A DNA stretch of 64,000 nt from Xenophilus azovorans DSM 13620. Lineage in GTDB: Bacteria > Pseudomonadota > Gammaproteobacteria > Burkholderiales > Burkholderiaceae_C. Position numbers and translations under genes: made by a program. Positions 45,311 to 52,833 of the stretch are shown piece by piece. A model generated the notes under the pieces. That model was not told the DNA's origin. It was given only the letters and a program-made list of their open reading frames with translations, and ran no database searches. Positions within the stretch are counted from its first letter, which is position 1. Every line of letters begins with the position of its first letter. The DNA is taken from positions 124,001-188,000 of the forward strand of contig NZ_JQKD01000005.1 of the NCBI RefSeq assembly GCF_000745855.1, given 5' to 3'.

Positions 45311-45446
45311 GCATCCGCCACCAGAGACTGGTGGCCGCTCGCGGATGGATGCGGTGCGAGCTGGCTCGGTCACGCAGCGGGCGCTGCGCCTCAACCTCGA
45401 AGACCGATGGTTGCCGGGCATGTCGCTGAACACGTCAGCAGGCATG
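45311..45446 (-). ncRNA. Structured leader RNA element, copy A
   Basis: Read 5' to 3' on the minus strand: P1 inner stem GCTGA/TCAGC within a CATG/CATG outer pair; P2 CAACC/GGTTG (45392-45413); P3 CGCAGC-loop-GCTGCG (45373-45388); P4 GCTCGC/GCGAGC (45337-45361) with loop GCATCC; P5 CCACCAG/CTGGTGG (45318-45334); then GGATGC (45311-45316), fully complementary to the P4 loop. It sits 92 bp upstream of the DUF3577 gene. P2 and P3 differ from copies B-E by paired changes, evidence for an RNA structure. Confidence 0.7.
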
Positions 45447-45658
45447 GAGGCAGCATGACCAGGCCTCGCGCGCGCGGCAGCAATCAATCGGCATCCGGGT
45501 GCTTCCCTTTGTCCACCCCGCCCGGCGCCTGCCAAAGGCATTTGGGGCCGCGCAGGTGCTCGGGGGTGTCGGTGCGGGGGCGGCTCGGACGGCTCCAGAC
45601 GCCGCCGCCGCGCGTGCCGACCAGCCGCCAGCCGGCGGCGCGCACGCTGGCGCCGCCT

Positions 45659-46498
45659 TCAATCGCCGCAGAAGCAGGCGATCGGCTCTTCGGCGGCGTC
45701 GAACAGATCCCCCTGGTCGGCGGCGAAGCGCGCCAGGTCGGCGTAGCTGGGGCCGTCGGCCCGGAACCGAGCGCCGCTGGGCTTGCTCGCCAGGTTCAGG
45801 GACTCCATGCGAATCCACCAGACAGCGGCTTCGGGCCGGGCCTTGATGAGGGCCAGGCGCTGCCCGCGCGGCTTCAGGAAACACAGGTCGCAGTTGCCTT
45901 CGAGCGTGCGTCCGTTCACCGTGAGCAGGTCGAGGTCGAACGGCTGCGCTTGCCAGAAGGCGCCCACGTCGCGCACGGTGACGCCGGCGTCCGCCAGCGG
46001 CATGCACATGGTCTCGTGCGTCGATTCGGTGGAGTGGCCGCGCGCACGGATCTTGGCGACGCGCCGCTGCTCGTCGGCGCGGATGCCGATCATCTGGTCC
46101 CAGTCCGTCCAGCCCAGATGCCGCAGGAAGCGGTGCATCGGGCGAATCTTCAAGCTGGTGCAGCCTCTCGCCACGGGGTTGGGCAAATACTGGCGCTTGC
46201 GGATCAGCGCCTCGAACGGTTCGCCCTGCCGGCTGGCCCGGTCGAAGTCGACCAACGCGAAGCCCAGTTCCGAGGGCAGGTATTCGAGCCAGTGGATCGG
46301 CACCCGCCAGTGTTCGGCGCAGTCTCGCACGAAGCGCAGGGTCGCTTCTACTTCCTTGCCGGTGTTGGCGAAGCAGACCACGGTGTCGGCAGGAAGGCCG
46401 TCGTTGGCTTGCAGCACGCGCCAGAGCATGTAGGCGCTCGTGCGCCCGCCGCTGAAGCTGATGCAGGTCGGTTGGGTGATCTTGAACGGGTCGTGCAT
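45659..46498 (-). CDS. PAPS-reductase-family protein (DndC/CysH-like PP-loop)
   Basis: 279 residues. PP-loop SGGRTSA at 16-22 (ISFSGGRTSAYMLW), FANTGKEVEATLRFVRD, then Cys residues typical of Fe-S members (RGCTSLKIRP, EGNCDLCFLKPRG, and CFCGD at the very end). Family members activate substrates with ATP; relatives include CysH and the DNA phosphorothioation protein DndC. No other dnd genes are nearby, so the substrate is unknown. Such proteins are found in phages and ICEs next to DNA methylases. Confidence 0.82.
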   Translation of the reverse strand: MHDPFKITQPTCISFSGGRTSAYMLWRVLQANDGLPADTVVCFANTGKEVEATLRFVRDCAEHWRVPIHWLEYLPSELGFALVDFDRASRQGEPFEALIRKRQYLPNPVARGCTSLKIRPMHRFLRHLGWTDWDQMIGIRADEQRRVAKIRARGHSTESTHETMCMPLADAGVTVRDVGAFWQAQPFDLDLLTVNGRTLEGNCDLCFLKPRGQRLALIKARPEAAVWWIRMESLNLASKPSGARFRADGPSYADLARFAADQGDLFDAAEEPIACFCGD

Positions 46499-46606
46499 GC
46501 GGTTGTCTCTGGCGGCATGCCGGCGGGTGGGCCGGCGAGGCAGGCCATGGCGGCCGGAGACGAGCGCGCACGCGCGGTGATGGCCGCGGTGCGGAGAAAA
46601 GAGAAA

Positions 46607-46621
46607 GCCCCCGGTGGGGGC
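46607..46621 (-). terminator. Hairpin after the 39-residue ORF
   Basis: GCCCCC-GGT-GGGGGC, followed on the minus strand by a pyrimidine-rich TTTCTCTTTTCTC tract. It lies 28 bp after the stop codon of the small gene at 46649 and looks like its terminator. Confidence 0.6.
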
Positions 46622-46648
46622 CGCGAGGGACGAGCGGCTGATGCCGCG

Positions 46649-46768
46649 CTATGCCGGTGCAGCCACCTCCCACGACAGGTGCGTGGCGGTGGCAGACAGC
46701 ATCAGATCGTCCGCGGTGTGCAGGAGGCGAGTGAAGAAGAGCCGCCTGGCTTCGGTGCGAGGCTTCAT
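46649..46768 (-). CDS. Small coupled ORF of 39 residues
   Basis: Starts at ATG 46768, whose last bases overlap the upstream gene's stop codon (ATGA), and is followed by a terminator hairpin at 46607-46621. Sequence begins MKPRTEARRLFFTRLLHTAD. No homology recognised; translational coupling and terminator placement are the only support. Confidence 0.4.
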   Translation of the reverse strand: MKPRTEARRLFFTRLLHTADDLMLSATATHLSWEVAAPA

Positions 46769-47577
46769 GCCGCGGCGGCCTGGCGCTGCCGGGCCGCCTT
46801 CGCGTCGATCACGCTCACGCCGATCAGGCGCCAGCGCCCGTCGTCGATGAGCCGCTCCAGCACTTCGCCGAGCATGTCGAAGTACACCTCGTCGTGCCGT
46901 TCGACCAATTCGCCGTCGCGGTGCAGTTCCACCACGTAGACGTCGCCCGCGCGGTCGTACAGCACCGTCACCCGGCCCTCGAACTTCGCGGTCGAGACCG
47001 TGAAGCTGATCGCCGGAGGCGTTTCGATGATCTTGGACGGCTTCGGATCGACCCAGGTGAAATCCCGGGCGCCCGCATCGACCAGCATGTGGGTGATGCG
47101 CCGGAAGCCGTCGGGCGCTGGCATCTCCTCCAACTGCTCGATGAGCTGGCCCAGTTCCATGCACTGCGGCGCGGGAATGGGCAGCTTGGCTGGCGCGGAG
47201 CCCAGGATGTGCGTCTTGACGGTGTAGGGAACGCCGTCGGACGTCATCTCCGTGCGCTCTTGAGGAGTGTCCGCGCGCAGTCCATCGAAACGGCGCCGTG
47301 CGTAGGGTTGGACATGCACCTTGGCGCCTTCGCTGGGGACGGTGGTCACCAGGTTGGGATCGAGCACCGCGAACTCGCTGGGTTTGAGTTTGACGACGAT
47401 GGCGTCGTCGTTGGCCGCGACCACTTTTCCGTCGAAGGGTTGGGGGTCGATGGCGAAGCCCAGTGCCGAAGACTGGGGCTGATCGTCGAACACGCGGTAC
47501 TTGAACGACCGCACGTTGCGAGGCACGTGGCCTGCGACGAGCGAAGGCATCAGGGACTTGATGAAGGAACGGTCCAT
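46765..47577 (-). CDS. Unrecognised accessory protein
   Basis: 270 residues from ATG 47577 with an AAGGAG site. N-terminal part begins MDRSFIKSLMPSLVAGHVPR; there is a middle beta-rich stretch and a C-terminal part (KFEGRVTVLYDRAGDVYVVE, LDDGRWRLIGVSVIDAKAAR region). Conserved in this ICE class but with no function known to me. Structured leader B precedes it. Confidence 0.7.
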   Translation of the reverse strand: MDRSFIKSLMPSLVAGHVPRNVRSFKYRVFDDQPQSSALGFAIDPQPFDGKVVAANDDAIVVKLKPSEFAVLDPNLVTTVPSEGAKVHVQPYARRRFDGLRADTPQERTEMTSDGVPYTVKTHILGSAPAKLPIPAPQCMELGQLIEQLEEMPAPDGFRRITHMLVDAGARDFTWVDPKPSKIIETPPAISFTVSTAKFEGRVTVLYDRAGDVYVVELHRDGELVERHDEVYFDMLGEVLERLIDDGRWRLIGVSVIDAKAARQRQAAAA

Positions 47578-47682
47578 GGGAATCTCCTTGAGAAAGAACA
47601 AGGGACTCCCCGCCCGCAAGGGAAGGGTCCCTTGGGGGTGGCGTGGATGGACGCGGCGCGCCCGTGGAAAGAAACGACCAGC

Positions 47683-47753
47683 GCGGTTTCCCGCACCTGC
47701 AGCCTCGAAGGTCTCGGCTGCCTGGGCATGTGTCGGCAATGCCGACGAACATA
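47683..47753 (-). ncRNA. Structured leader RNA element, copy B (short form)
   Basis: P1 TCGGC/GCCGA (47733-47745) with outer ATGT/ACAT; P2 CAGCC/GGCTG (47700-47720); P3 GCGG-TTTC-CCGC (47683-47694). P4, P5 and the GCATC/GATGC pair of copies A, C, D and E are missing; a different small hairpin (GCGT/ACGC, about 47641-47654) takes their place. It lies 106 bp upstream of the gene starting at 47577. Confidence 0.6.
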
Positions 47754-48000
47754 GGGGCAAGGATGGCGTGGTACAAGGCGGCCCGCTCACAGGAAACGGC
47801 ACCGCATCTCGCCCGCTTTCCTGCGCTGCAGCAAGCAGGAAGTCGTCAAGAAATAGCGGTGGGAGGCGACTAAGCGCCCCAGGATCGGAACTGTGCGCGT
47901 ACTGCGCCGGAAGCAATCGGTGCTGGAACCTGAAGAAAAGGCCGGTACGAGCATCGTGCGGGCCCCAAGCCGAAGGGACCTGCAGACAGAAGCTGCTGCG
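47754..48000. other. Gene-free stretch
   Basis: No gene, repeat or clear regulatory site that I can support between leader B and the small membrane protein gene at 48001. Confidence 0.5.
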
Positions 48001-48306
48001 TCAGTCGGTTGGAGGCGGCACTTCCTCGTGGCCCGGCACAGACTTGATGCCCAAGCCCATCAACACAAGCAGCCCGACCACGAGAAAACCTACGCCCGTC
48101 ACCATCCCCAACAGCCCGGGCCAGATCCCAAAGTAACGCCGGAAATCGAGAAACGCGAGGATGTTCTCCGGCGAGATCACAGTGGGCAACGGTTCGAAGC
48201 CAACGACGTCGCGCGCGCCGAACGCAGCGACGACCGTGCCGAACAGCAGCACGGCCCAGCCGACGTATCGACGGCCCATGTCGTGCTTCTCACTCTCGGG
48301 GCTCAT
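48001..48306 (-). CDS. Small two-helix membrane protein
   Basis: 101 residues with transmembrane segments at about 14-32 and 62-86 and hydrophilic ends. Isolated between spacers; no family recognised. The hydrophobic pattern supports a real gene, but there is no strong ribosome binding site at the chosen start (ATG 48306; ATG 48279 is an alternative). Confidence 0.6.
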   Translation of the reverse strand: MSPESEKHDMGRRYVGWAVLLFGTVVAAFGARDVVGFEPLPTVISPENILAFLDFRRYFGIWPGLLGMVTGVGFLVVGLLVLMGLGIKSVPGHEEVPPPTD

Positions 48307-48387
48307 GGTGCTGATTGTGCAACTATTCTCCAGATCCAGGCCGGCGCGGTCATCGGCCGACGGTATCGCGCCCCGCGACGAGCCGAG

Positions 48388-48416
48388 AAAAAGCCCCTCG
48401 ATTGAAGTGAGGGGCT
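48388..48416 (-). terminator. Terminator after the 48424-48702 gene
   Basis: Stem AGCCCCTC (48392-48399) / GAGGGGCT (48409-48416), followed on the minus strand by TTTTTCTC. It lies 8 bp after the gene's stop codon. Confidence 0.75.
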
Positions 48417-48423
48417 GGAGGTG

Positions 48424-48702
48424 TCAGGCGCCGCACACGAAGCAGTGCGTGCGCTGCCGTGGGAAGAACACGTGCTTCCAGCTGTCGCCGCTGAGGGTGC
48501 CGCCGTCGAACACCACCATGTCGTAGCGGTCGATGTCGGTGTCCACGAGGTCGTCGATGGCGATGGGGCGCATGTGCAGCATGCCCTTGTCGCGCTCGAA
48601 CACCAGGGTCTGGCCGATGGCGTCGTCCTGGCACATGGCGCTGACGCAGGCACCGAGTTGCTGCTCGAAGTCCAGGGCAGGTGTGATGAGGTCTGGGAAC
48701 AT
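48424..48702 (-). CDS. Unrecognised small protein
   Basis: 92 residues from ATG 48702 with an AGGAG site. Acidic, with MVVFDGGTLSGDSWKHVFF and a C-terminal CFVC pair. No family recognised. A good terminator follows. Confidence 0.66.
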   Translation of the reverse strand: MFPDLITPALDFEQQLGACVSAMCQDDAIGQTLVFERDKGMLHMRPIAIDDLVDTDIDRYDMVVFDGGTLSGDSWKHVFFPRQRTHCFVCGA

Positions 48703-48798
48703 GAAATCGCTCCTGTGAAAAAGGGGTCCAGCCCGGCTCCCTGGCGGGAGACGGGCCGGCATGGATGACAAAGAGAAAGTTGGCGCGGTGCGAGCCCG

Positions 48799-49515
48799 TC
48801 AGGGCCCGGCCAGCGGCAGGCCCGGCAGCACAGGCGCGTCGGCGTCGAGGATGAGGATGCGCACATCGGCCTGGCCGGCCAGCGCCAGCACATGGGCCAG
48901 GTCTTCGGGCATGCCCCTGGAAAGATGCTCCTGGCGCAATTGCCCGGCGGTGATGCCTTCGGCCTGCATCAGGTTCTCGTCCGTCCACGGCGTGGTGAGC
49001 AGCTTGACGCCGACCGCCGGGCTGTACGGGATGCGGAAGGCGATGAACAGGAAGGCCTCGGGCGTGTCGATGTCGGCCCGCTCGGCCAGATAGTGGCCGG
49101 ATTCCTCGGTGATGTGCGCGCTGCTGACTTCCCAGCACCGGCTGTAGATACCGGTCTCGAAGCTCAGCCGCCGTATCACCTCGCGAGCCGCTTCCTCGGA
49201 GTAGGTGTCGCCTACGAGTCCGCGGCGTCCGTCGAAGTCTTCTCCTTCGATGGCATAGACCACCGAACGCACGATACCGTCGGCCTGGCTTTGCGCTTCC
49301 AGTTCCTCGGGCACTTCCTGTCCCTCGGTGATCAGCGCGAAGTCCTTTCCGACCAGGCACGGGAACTGCGCCACCTGATCGTCGGGCAGATGTGCCTGGG
49401 TGGGATGAAGAGTCCGCCAGACCGGAGGACTGTCGTCCTCGTAGGTGATGAGCAATGTGCGGATGGTGCGCAGATTCCGATAACCGCGGATGAAGGGGTT
49501 GTTGGACTCGGACAT
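48799..49515 (-). CDS. DUF5983-like accessory protein
   Basis: 238 residues from ATG 49515 with a GGAGG site. The C-terminal part (CWEVSSAHITEESGHYLAER, then LILDADAPVLPGLP) resembles DUF5983-type proteins that end with a short conserved stretch after VS.AHI..E. The N-terminal part is unassigned. Family placement is tentative; function unknown. Confidence 0.6.
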   Translation of the reverse strand: MSESNNPFIRGYRNLRTIRTLLITYEDDSPPVWRTLHPTQAHLPDDQVAQFPCLVGKDFALITEGQEVPEELEAQSQADGIVRSVVYAIEGEDFDGRRGLVGDTYSEEAAREVIRRLSFETGIYSRCWEVSSAHITEESGHYLAERADIDTPEAFLFIAFRIPYSPAVGVKLLTTPWTDENLMQAEGITAGQLRQEHLSRGMPEDLAHVLALAGQADVRILILDADAPVLPGLPLAGP

Positions 49516-49547
49516 GGAATGGTTCCTCCGTAGAGAATACCGAGGCC

Positions 49548-49564
49548 ACTCCCCGCCGGGGAGT
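49548..49564 (-). other. Leader hairpin before the 49515 gene
   Basis: Perfect 7-bp stem ACTCCCC-GCC-GGGGAGT, in the 81-bp spacer and followed on the minus strand by a short C/T-rich stretch and the GGAGG site. Same type as at 39808-39824 and 43474-43510. Confidence 0.5.
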
Positions 49565-49596
49565 GAAACCCCGGTGGGTGGAAAACGAAAAGGGCG

Positions 49597-50301
49597 TCAG
49601 GTGCGGGCGGCCGGCGCTCGGGCCAGGCGTTCGGCAACGCGCTGGCGCACGCCCATGCGGAAGTGGTCGTCCTGGATGCCTGCGAACAGGCCCTGCGTCT
49701 CCTTGTCGATCAGCGCGGCAGCCGTTTCGGGATCGTGGTCGACGACGGCCTTTCGCAGTGCCTGCCCCAGCGGTATGGCGGTGGATGACCCGCGGAACAC
49801 CCGGACCTCGCGGCTCAGGAAGCTGGCCGCACCGCCGAACTCGAACAGCAAGGGCTTGCTGCAATACCAACTGCCCTCGAACTCGATGGCCACCAGCCGG
49901 TGGCCGTCGTCGAAGGCGGTGGCGAGCAAGAACAGGGCTTCGAGGTCCGCCTCGCCCTTGAATCCGTGGTGCTCGATGAGGTTCAGAAGATCCGTGTCCT
50001 CCTGCGCACCGAAGCGGGAGGCGAGCAGGTCGAGGATGACCTGGATCGACACGTCGTCGCTGTCGTCCTGCGCGTCGTCGGATTCTGGTGCGGGAAGGTC
50101 GAGTTGCGCAGCCAGCGTGATGAGGTCGAGCAGCACGCCGTCCCACTCGGGAACGTGCGCCTCGGAGAGGCGGGCGATGTAAGCCCTGCCGTTGCCGGGA
50201 TGGGATCCTTCCAGCCGGAAGCGGCCGAACAGCGCGGAGATGACCGGTGTCACCCGGTCGAGAACGAGAACGCCAGTGGCGTCGTAGTAGTTGTTGGCCA
50301 T
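49597..50301 (-). CDS. Unrecognised accessory protein
   Basis: 234 residues from ATG 50301 with an AGGAG site. Acidic (DDAQDDSDDVSIQVILDLLA), with a C-terminal helical domain. No recognised motif, signal or membrane segment. Confidence 0.68.
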   Translation of the reverse strand: MANNYYDATGVLVLDRVTPVISALFGRFRLEGSHPGNGRAYIARLSEAHVPEWDGVLLDLITLAAQLDLPAPESDDAQDDSDDVSIQVILDLLASRFGAQEDTDLLNLIEHHGFKGEADLEALFLLATAFDDGHRLVAIEFEGSWYCSKPLLFEFGGAASFLSREVRVFRGSSTAIPLGQALRKAVVDHDPETAAALIDKETQGLFAGIQDDHFRMGVRQRVAERLARAPAART

Positions 50302-50410
50302 GGTGGCTCCTGCGATGTGAAGGCGGAGCCAGGCCCATGCGGACGATGGCATCCGCAGGGGAAGGCACCGAATCCGGGCGTGGATTCGATGGATGGCTGG
50401 CTGGCCGGGA

Positions 50411-50878
50411 TCAGCCGCCGAAGTCCGTGGGATCGCCCATGGCCTTCAGCACCTCCACCAGGCTGTCGTGGACAAGCTGGTACAACTGCTCATAGTCCTC
50501 GCCAGTCGGCGACTGGTCTGACTTGATGAGCAGTTCGTCGGCATCGACGATGTATTTGCGCAGTTCGCGCAGCTTGACGACTGGCGGGTCGTCGGCGTCT
50601 TCGTCGTCGATGGGCTGGCCGATGGCCGACAGCACCGCGCCGGGTGACAGCACATCCGCCTGGTCCGTGTAGACCAGGGGATCTTCGCCCCGGCAGAAGG
50701 CCTCGACGACATCATTGCCGATGTGGAAGCGGGTCAGTTCCTCGCGGTCCGCGCCTTCGGTGTCGTGGTCCACGATGGCGACGCGGGGCAGCGCGAGGTG
50801 GGCGGGCCAGTTCTGCACGATAAAGGCCTGTACCAGCCCGCCTTCGAGAACGACCGCGATGGAAGGGGTAGGGGACAT
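50411..50878 (-). CDS. Unrecognised accessory protein
   Basis: 155 residues from ATG 50878 with an AGGAG site. The N-terminal part (PSIAVVLEGGLVQAFIVQNW, RVAIVDHDTEGADREEL) has an alternating strand/helix pattern of a small alpha/beta domain; the rest is acidic and helical. No function known. Confidence 0.68.
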   Translation of the reverse strand: MSPTPSIAVVLEGGLVQAFIVQNWPAHLALPRVAIVDHDTEGADREELTRFHIGNDVVEAFCRGEDPLVYTDQADVLSPGAVLSAIGQPIDDEDADDPPVVKLRELRKYIVDADELLIKSDQSPTGEDYEQLYQLVHDSLVEVLKAMGDPTDFGG

Positions 50879-50894
50879 GTTCGCTCCTGTGAAG

Positions 50895-50934
50895 AGAAAG
50901 AGGGACATGGCCCCGGACGGGGGCGCATGTCCCT
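50895..50934 (-). terminator. Strong hairpin before the 50878 gene
   Basis: Stem AGGGACATG (50901-50909) / CATGTCCCT (50926-50934) with inner GCCCC/GGGGC, followed on the minus strand by CTTTCTCTT and then the AGGAG site of the gene at 50878. Terminator-like but upstream of a start codon. Confidence 0.6.
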
Positions 50935-50978
50935 TGTGGGGTGGGATGAAGGAAACAGCGGTGGTGCGCCGGGTGGGC

Positions 50979-51371
50979 TCACCAGCCGCCGTAGTGCAGC
51001 AGCAGGTCGGCAAGCACACCGCGGCGTTCCATGTCGAGCCCACCGAAGTCGGCGAGCCCATGGAAGCCGCAGCGCTTGAGCAGCGTGCCGCCCTTGCGCT
51101 CGTTGTAGAAGCTGACCATGGCGGCGAGGAACATGCGTTCCCCGCCGCTCAGGACGCTGAGGGCTTTGCTGATCCTCGGTACATCCGGGCACAGATCCCA
51201 TTTGTCCCGTGCCTGGTTCAGCCCTTCGGGGGTGCCGTCGCCAAACCATTGCGGTCCGGCGAGCCGCACACCCCGCTTCCAGGCTTGGAGAAACGCCTTG
51301 GGCGCAGCAGCGAAATGCCGCTCCTCCCGTGCGATCTGTTCGACGATGTCCGATGGCAGAAGCTGGCGCAT
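50979..51371 (-). CDS. Unrecognised small protein
   Basis: 130 residues from ATG 51371 with an AAGGAG site; it starts only 26 bp after the previous stop. Helical with GGERMFLAAMVSFYNERKGG and a C-terminal GLADFGGLDMERRG segment. No family recognised. Confidence 0.66.
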   Translation of the reverse strand: MRQLLPSDIVEQIAREERHFAAAPKAFLQAWKRGVRLAGPQWFGDGTPEGLNQARDKWDLCPDVPRISKALSVLSGGERMFLAAMVSFYNERKGGTLLKRCGFHGLADFGGLDMERRGVLADLLLHYGGW

Positions 51372-51397
51372 GACAGACTCCTTGCAGAGTTGATCCA

Positions 51398-51622
51398 TCA
51401 GGGATTGGCGAGCTGGGACCAGCCGCCTCTTTCGAGGGCGCGTTCCGCTGCGGCATGGCTGCGGAAGTACTCGCAGGATTCCCGTGAAACGGGTCCTTCG
51501 GTGTCGCGCGTGCCGATGTAGTGGCCCGCGGCACTGTGCAGGACTTCGAGCGGCAGGAACTTGCCGCAGTAGACCAAGGCCAATTGACCGAAAGATCGGC
51601 CGAAAGAGGGGTTCTGGGACAT
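51398..51622 (-). CDS. Unrecognised small protein
   Basis: 74 residues from ATG 51622 with AAGGAG upstream. Contains LALVYCGKFLPLEVLHSAAG and a C-terminal region SRESCEYFRSHAAAERALER. No family recognised. Structured leader C precedes it. Confidence 0.62.
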   Translation of the reverse strand: MSQNPSFGRSFGQLALVYCGKFLPLEVLHSAAGHYIGTRDTEGPVSRESCEYFRSHAAAERALERGGWSQLANP

Positions 51623-51694
51623 GGATGGGCTCCTTGAAGAGGCGGGGCCTTGTCCCTCGCGGGATGGCAGCTCCCGCAGGCGGTTGAAGAACAA

Positions 51695-51824
51695 GCATCG
51701 GCGTCGCAAGGACGCTCGTCCGCAGGATCGATGCATGGCGGACTGGAGGGTGGCGCGGAGAGAACCCCGCGGCAGCCTGGAAACCCTGGCTGCTGGCATG
51801 TGCTGACGGATCAGCGACACATGC
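51695..51824 (-). ncRNA. Structured leader RNA element, copy C
   Basis: P1 GCATGTG/CACATGC (51796-51824) with inner CTGA/TCAG; P2 CAGCC/GGCTG (51773-51792); P3 CGCGG/CCGCG (51754-51771); P4 GTCCGC/GCGGAC (51718-51743) with loop GCATCG; P5 GCGTC/GACGC (51701-51715); then CGATGC (minus strand, 51695-51700), complementary to the P4 loop over six bases. It lies 73 bp upstream of the 51622 start. Confidence 0.72.
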
Positions 51825-51901
51825 GGGCAGCTTCGTCCGGGGGCCAGCGCGCGTCAGCCGGAAATCGGCACCCGGCCCGCTCCCGATTGATGGGCGCGCG
51901 C

Positions 51902-51933
51902 AAAAAAGAAAGCCCCGCATCGCGTGCGGGGCT
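51902..51933 (-). terminator. Terminator after the 51959-52516 gene
   Basis: Stem AGCCCCGCA (51911-51919) / TGCGGGGCT (51925-51933), followed on the minus strand by TTCTTTTTTG. It is 25 bp after the stop codon at 51959. Confidence 0.78.
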
Positions 51934-51958
51934 GTGAGGACGGTGCGGTGGCGCAGGA

Positions 51959-52516
51959 TCAGCGGGGCTTGTCGCCCAGGACATGCTGTTTCCACAGCGC
52001 GAATGCCTCGTCCGGCGGCAGCTCGGCGAGGATGACGATGGGCTGGGCCTGCCGGGCCCGCAGCGACGCGAAGTACGCCTTGCGGTCCGCGATGGCCTTG
52101 AGCTTGATGCCCTTGAGGAACTTCAGCTTGCCGTCCTTGATGAACAGCACCTTGTTGCCGATGTCGCGGCTGAACGCGGTGCGCAGCTTGCGCTCCGCGT
52201 GCATCGCGTCGGCCAACTGGTCGACGAGGAAGTCGAGCGTGATGTCGATGCGCAGCGGCTCCTCGTCCTCGCGTTCGAGGTCGAGCGTGGCCGGCGGCAG
52301 GCCCTTGGCGAATGCCTCGGCCTGGGCCAGCAGCGCGGCCTGGCCTTGCAGCGCGCGCACGAACGTCGAGCCGCCATGCCCGTCGTTGCGGGCCTCGGCG
52401 ATGGGAGTGCCGTCGAACACGACGGTGGCGGTGAAGCACAGCGTTTCTTCGCTGGCGAAATCCGCCACCTTGAGGTTCTTCAGCGTGATGCGGTCTTGTT
52501 GGGTGATGGTTTCCAT
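51959..52516 (-). CDS. Unrecognised accessory protein
   Basis: 185 residues. N-terminal strand-rich domain (TLKNLKVADFASEETLCFTA, VVFDGTPIAEARNDG) resembling small SSB-like or YegP-like beta folds, then an acidic helix and a basic C-terminal region (KDGKLKFLKGIKLKAIADRK). No named family. Preceded by structured leader D and followed by a good terminator. Confidence 0.7.
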   Translation of the reverse strand: METITQQDRITLKNLKVADFASEETLCFTATVVFDGTPIAEARNDGHGGSTFVRALQGQAALLAQAEAFAKGLPPATLDLEREDEEPLRIDITLDFLVDQLADAMHAERKLRTAFSRDIGNKVLFIKDGKLKFLKGIKLKAIADRKAYFASLRARQAQPIVILAELPPDEAFALWKQHVLGDKPR

Positions 52517-52594
52517 GGGAAGTCCTGAAGTCGACCGGGTGGCGACACGCCCCTACGGGATGTGGCGACCATCCCGTGGGTTGGAGAAGAGGAG

Positions 52595-52725
52595 GCATCG
52601 ATGCCCCGGTGGGCAGCGTTCGCCGGTGGGATGCCGGGGCGAACTGGCGGGTGGCGTGGGCGGAACCCACGGCAGCCTCGACACCCTGGCTGCGGGCATG
52701 GTGCTGCCACGGCAGCGACACATGC
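52595..52725 (-). ncRNA. Structured leader RNA element, copy D
   Basis: P1 GCTGCC/GGCAGC (52703-52716) within GCATG/CATGC; P2 CAGCC/GGCTG (52673-52692); P3 CGTGGG-loop-CCCACG (52655-52671); P4 GTTCGCC/GGCGAAC (52618-52644) with loop GCATCC; P5 TGCCC/GGGCA (52602-52615); then CGATGC, which pairs with the P4 loop over GATGC. Every stem differs in sequence from another copy yet still pairs. Located 79 bp upstream of the 52516 start. Confidence 0.72.
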
Positions 52726-52802
52726 GAAGGAGCATCGGCCCAGCACCCGCGTGCGTCATCCGGCAATCTGGATTCATCGCGGCCGGATTGCCGCAGCCCA
52801 AG

Positions 52803-52824
52803 AGAAAGCTCCCCGGAGGGAGCT
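52803..52824 (-). terminator. Terminator after the GHKL ATPase gene
   Basis: Stem AGCTCCC-CGGA-GGGAGCT (52807-52824), followed on the minus strand by TTTCTCTTG; 10 bp after the stop codon at 52834. Confidence 0.72.
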
Positions 52825-52833
52825 GAAGGGGGA

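Noticed and set aside
45659-46498. A dnd DNA phosphorothioation system around the PAPS-reductase-like gene
   Set aside because: No DndA, DndB, DndD or DndE relatives are in the window; only the PP-loop family can be claimed.
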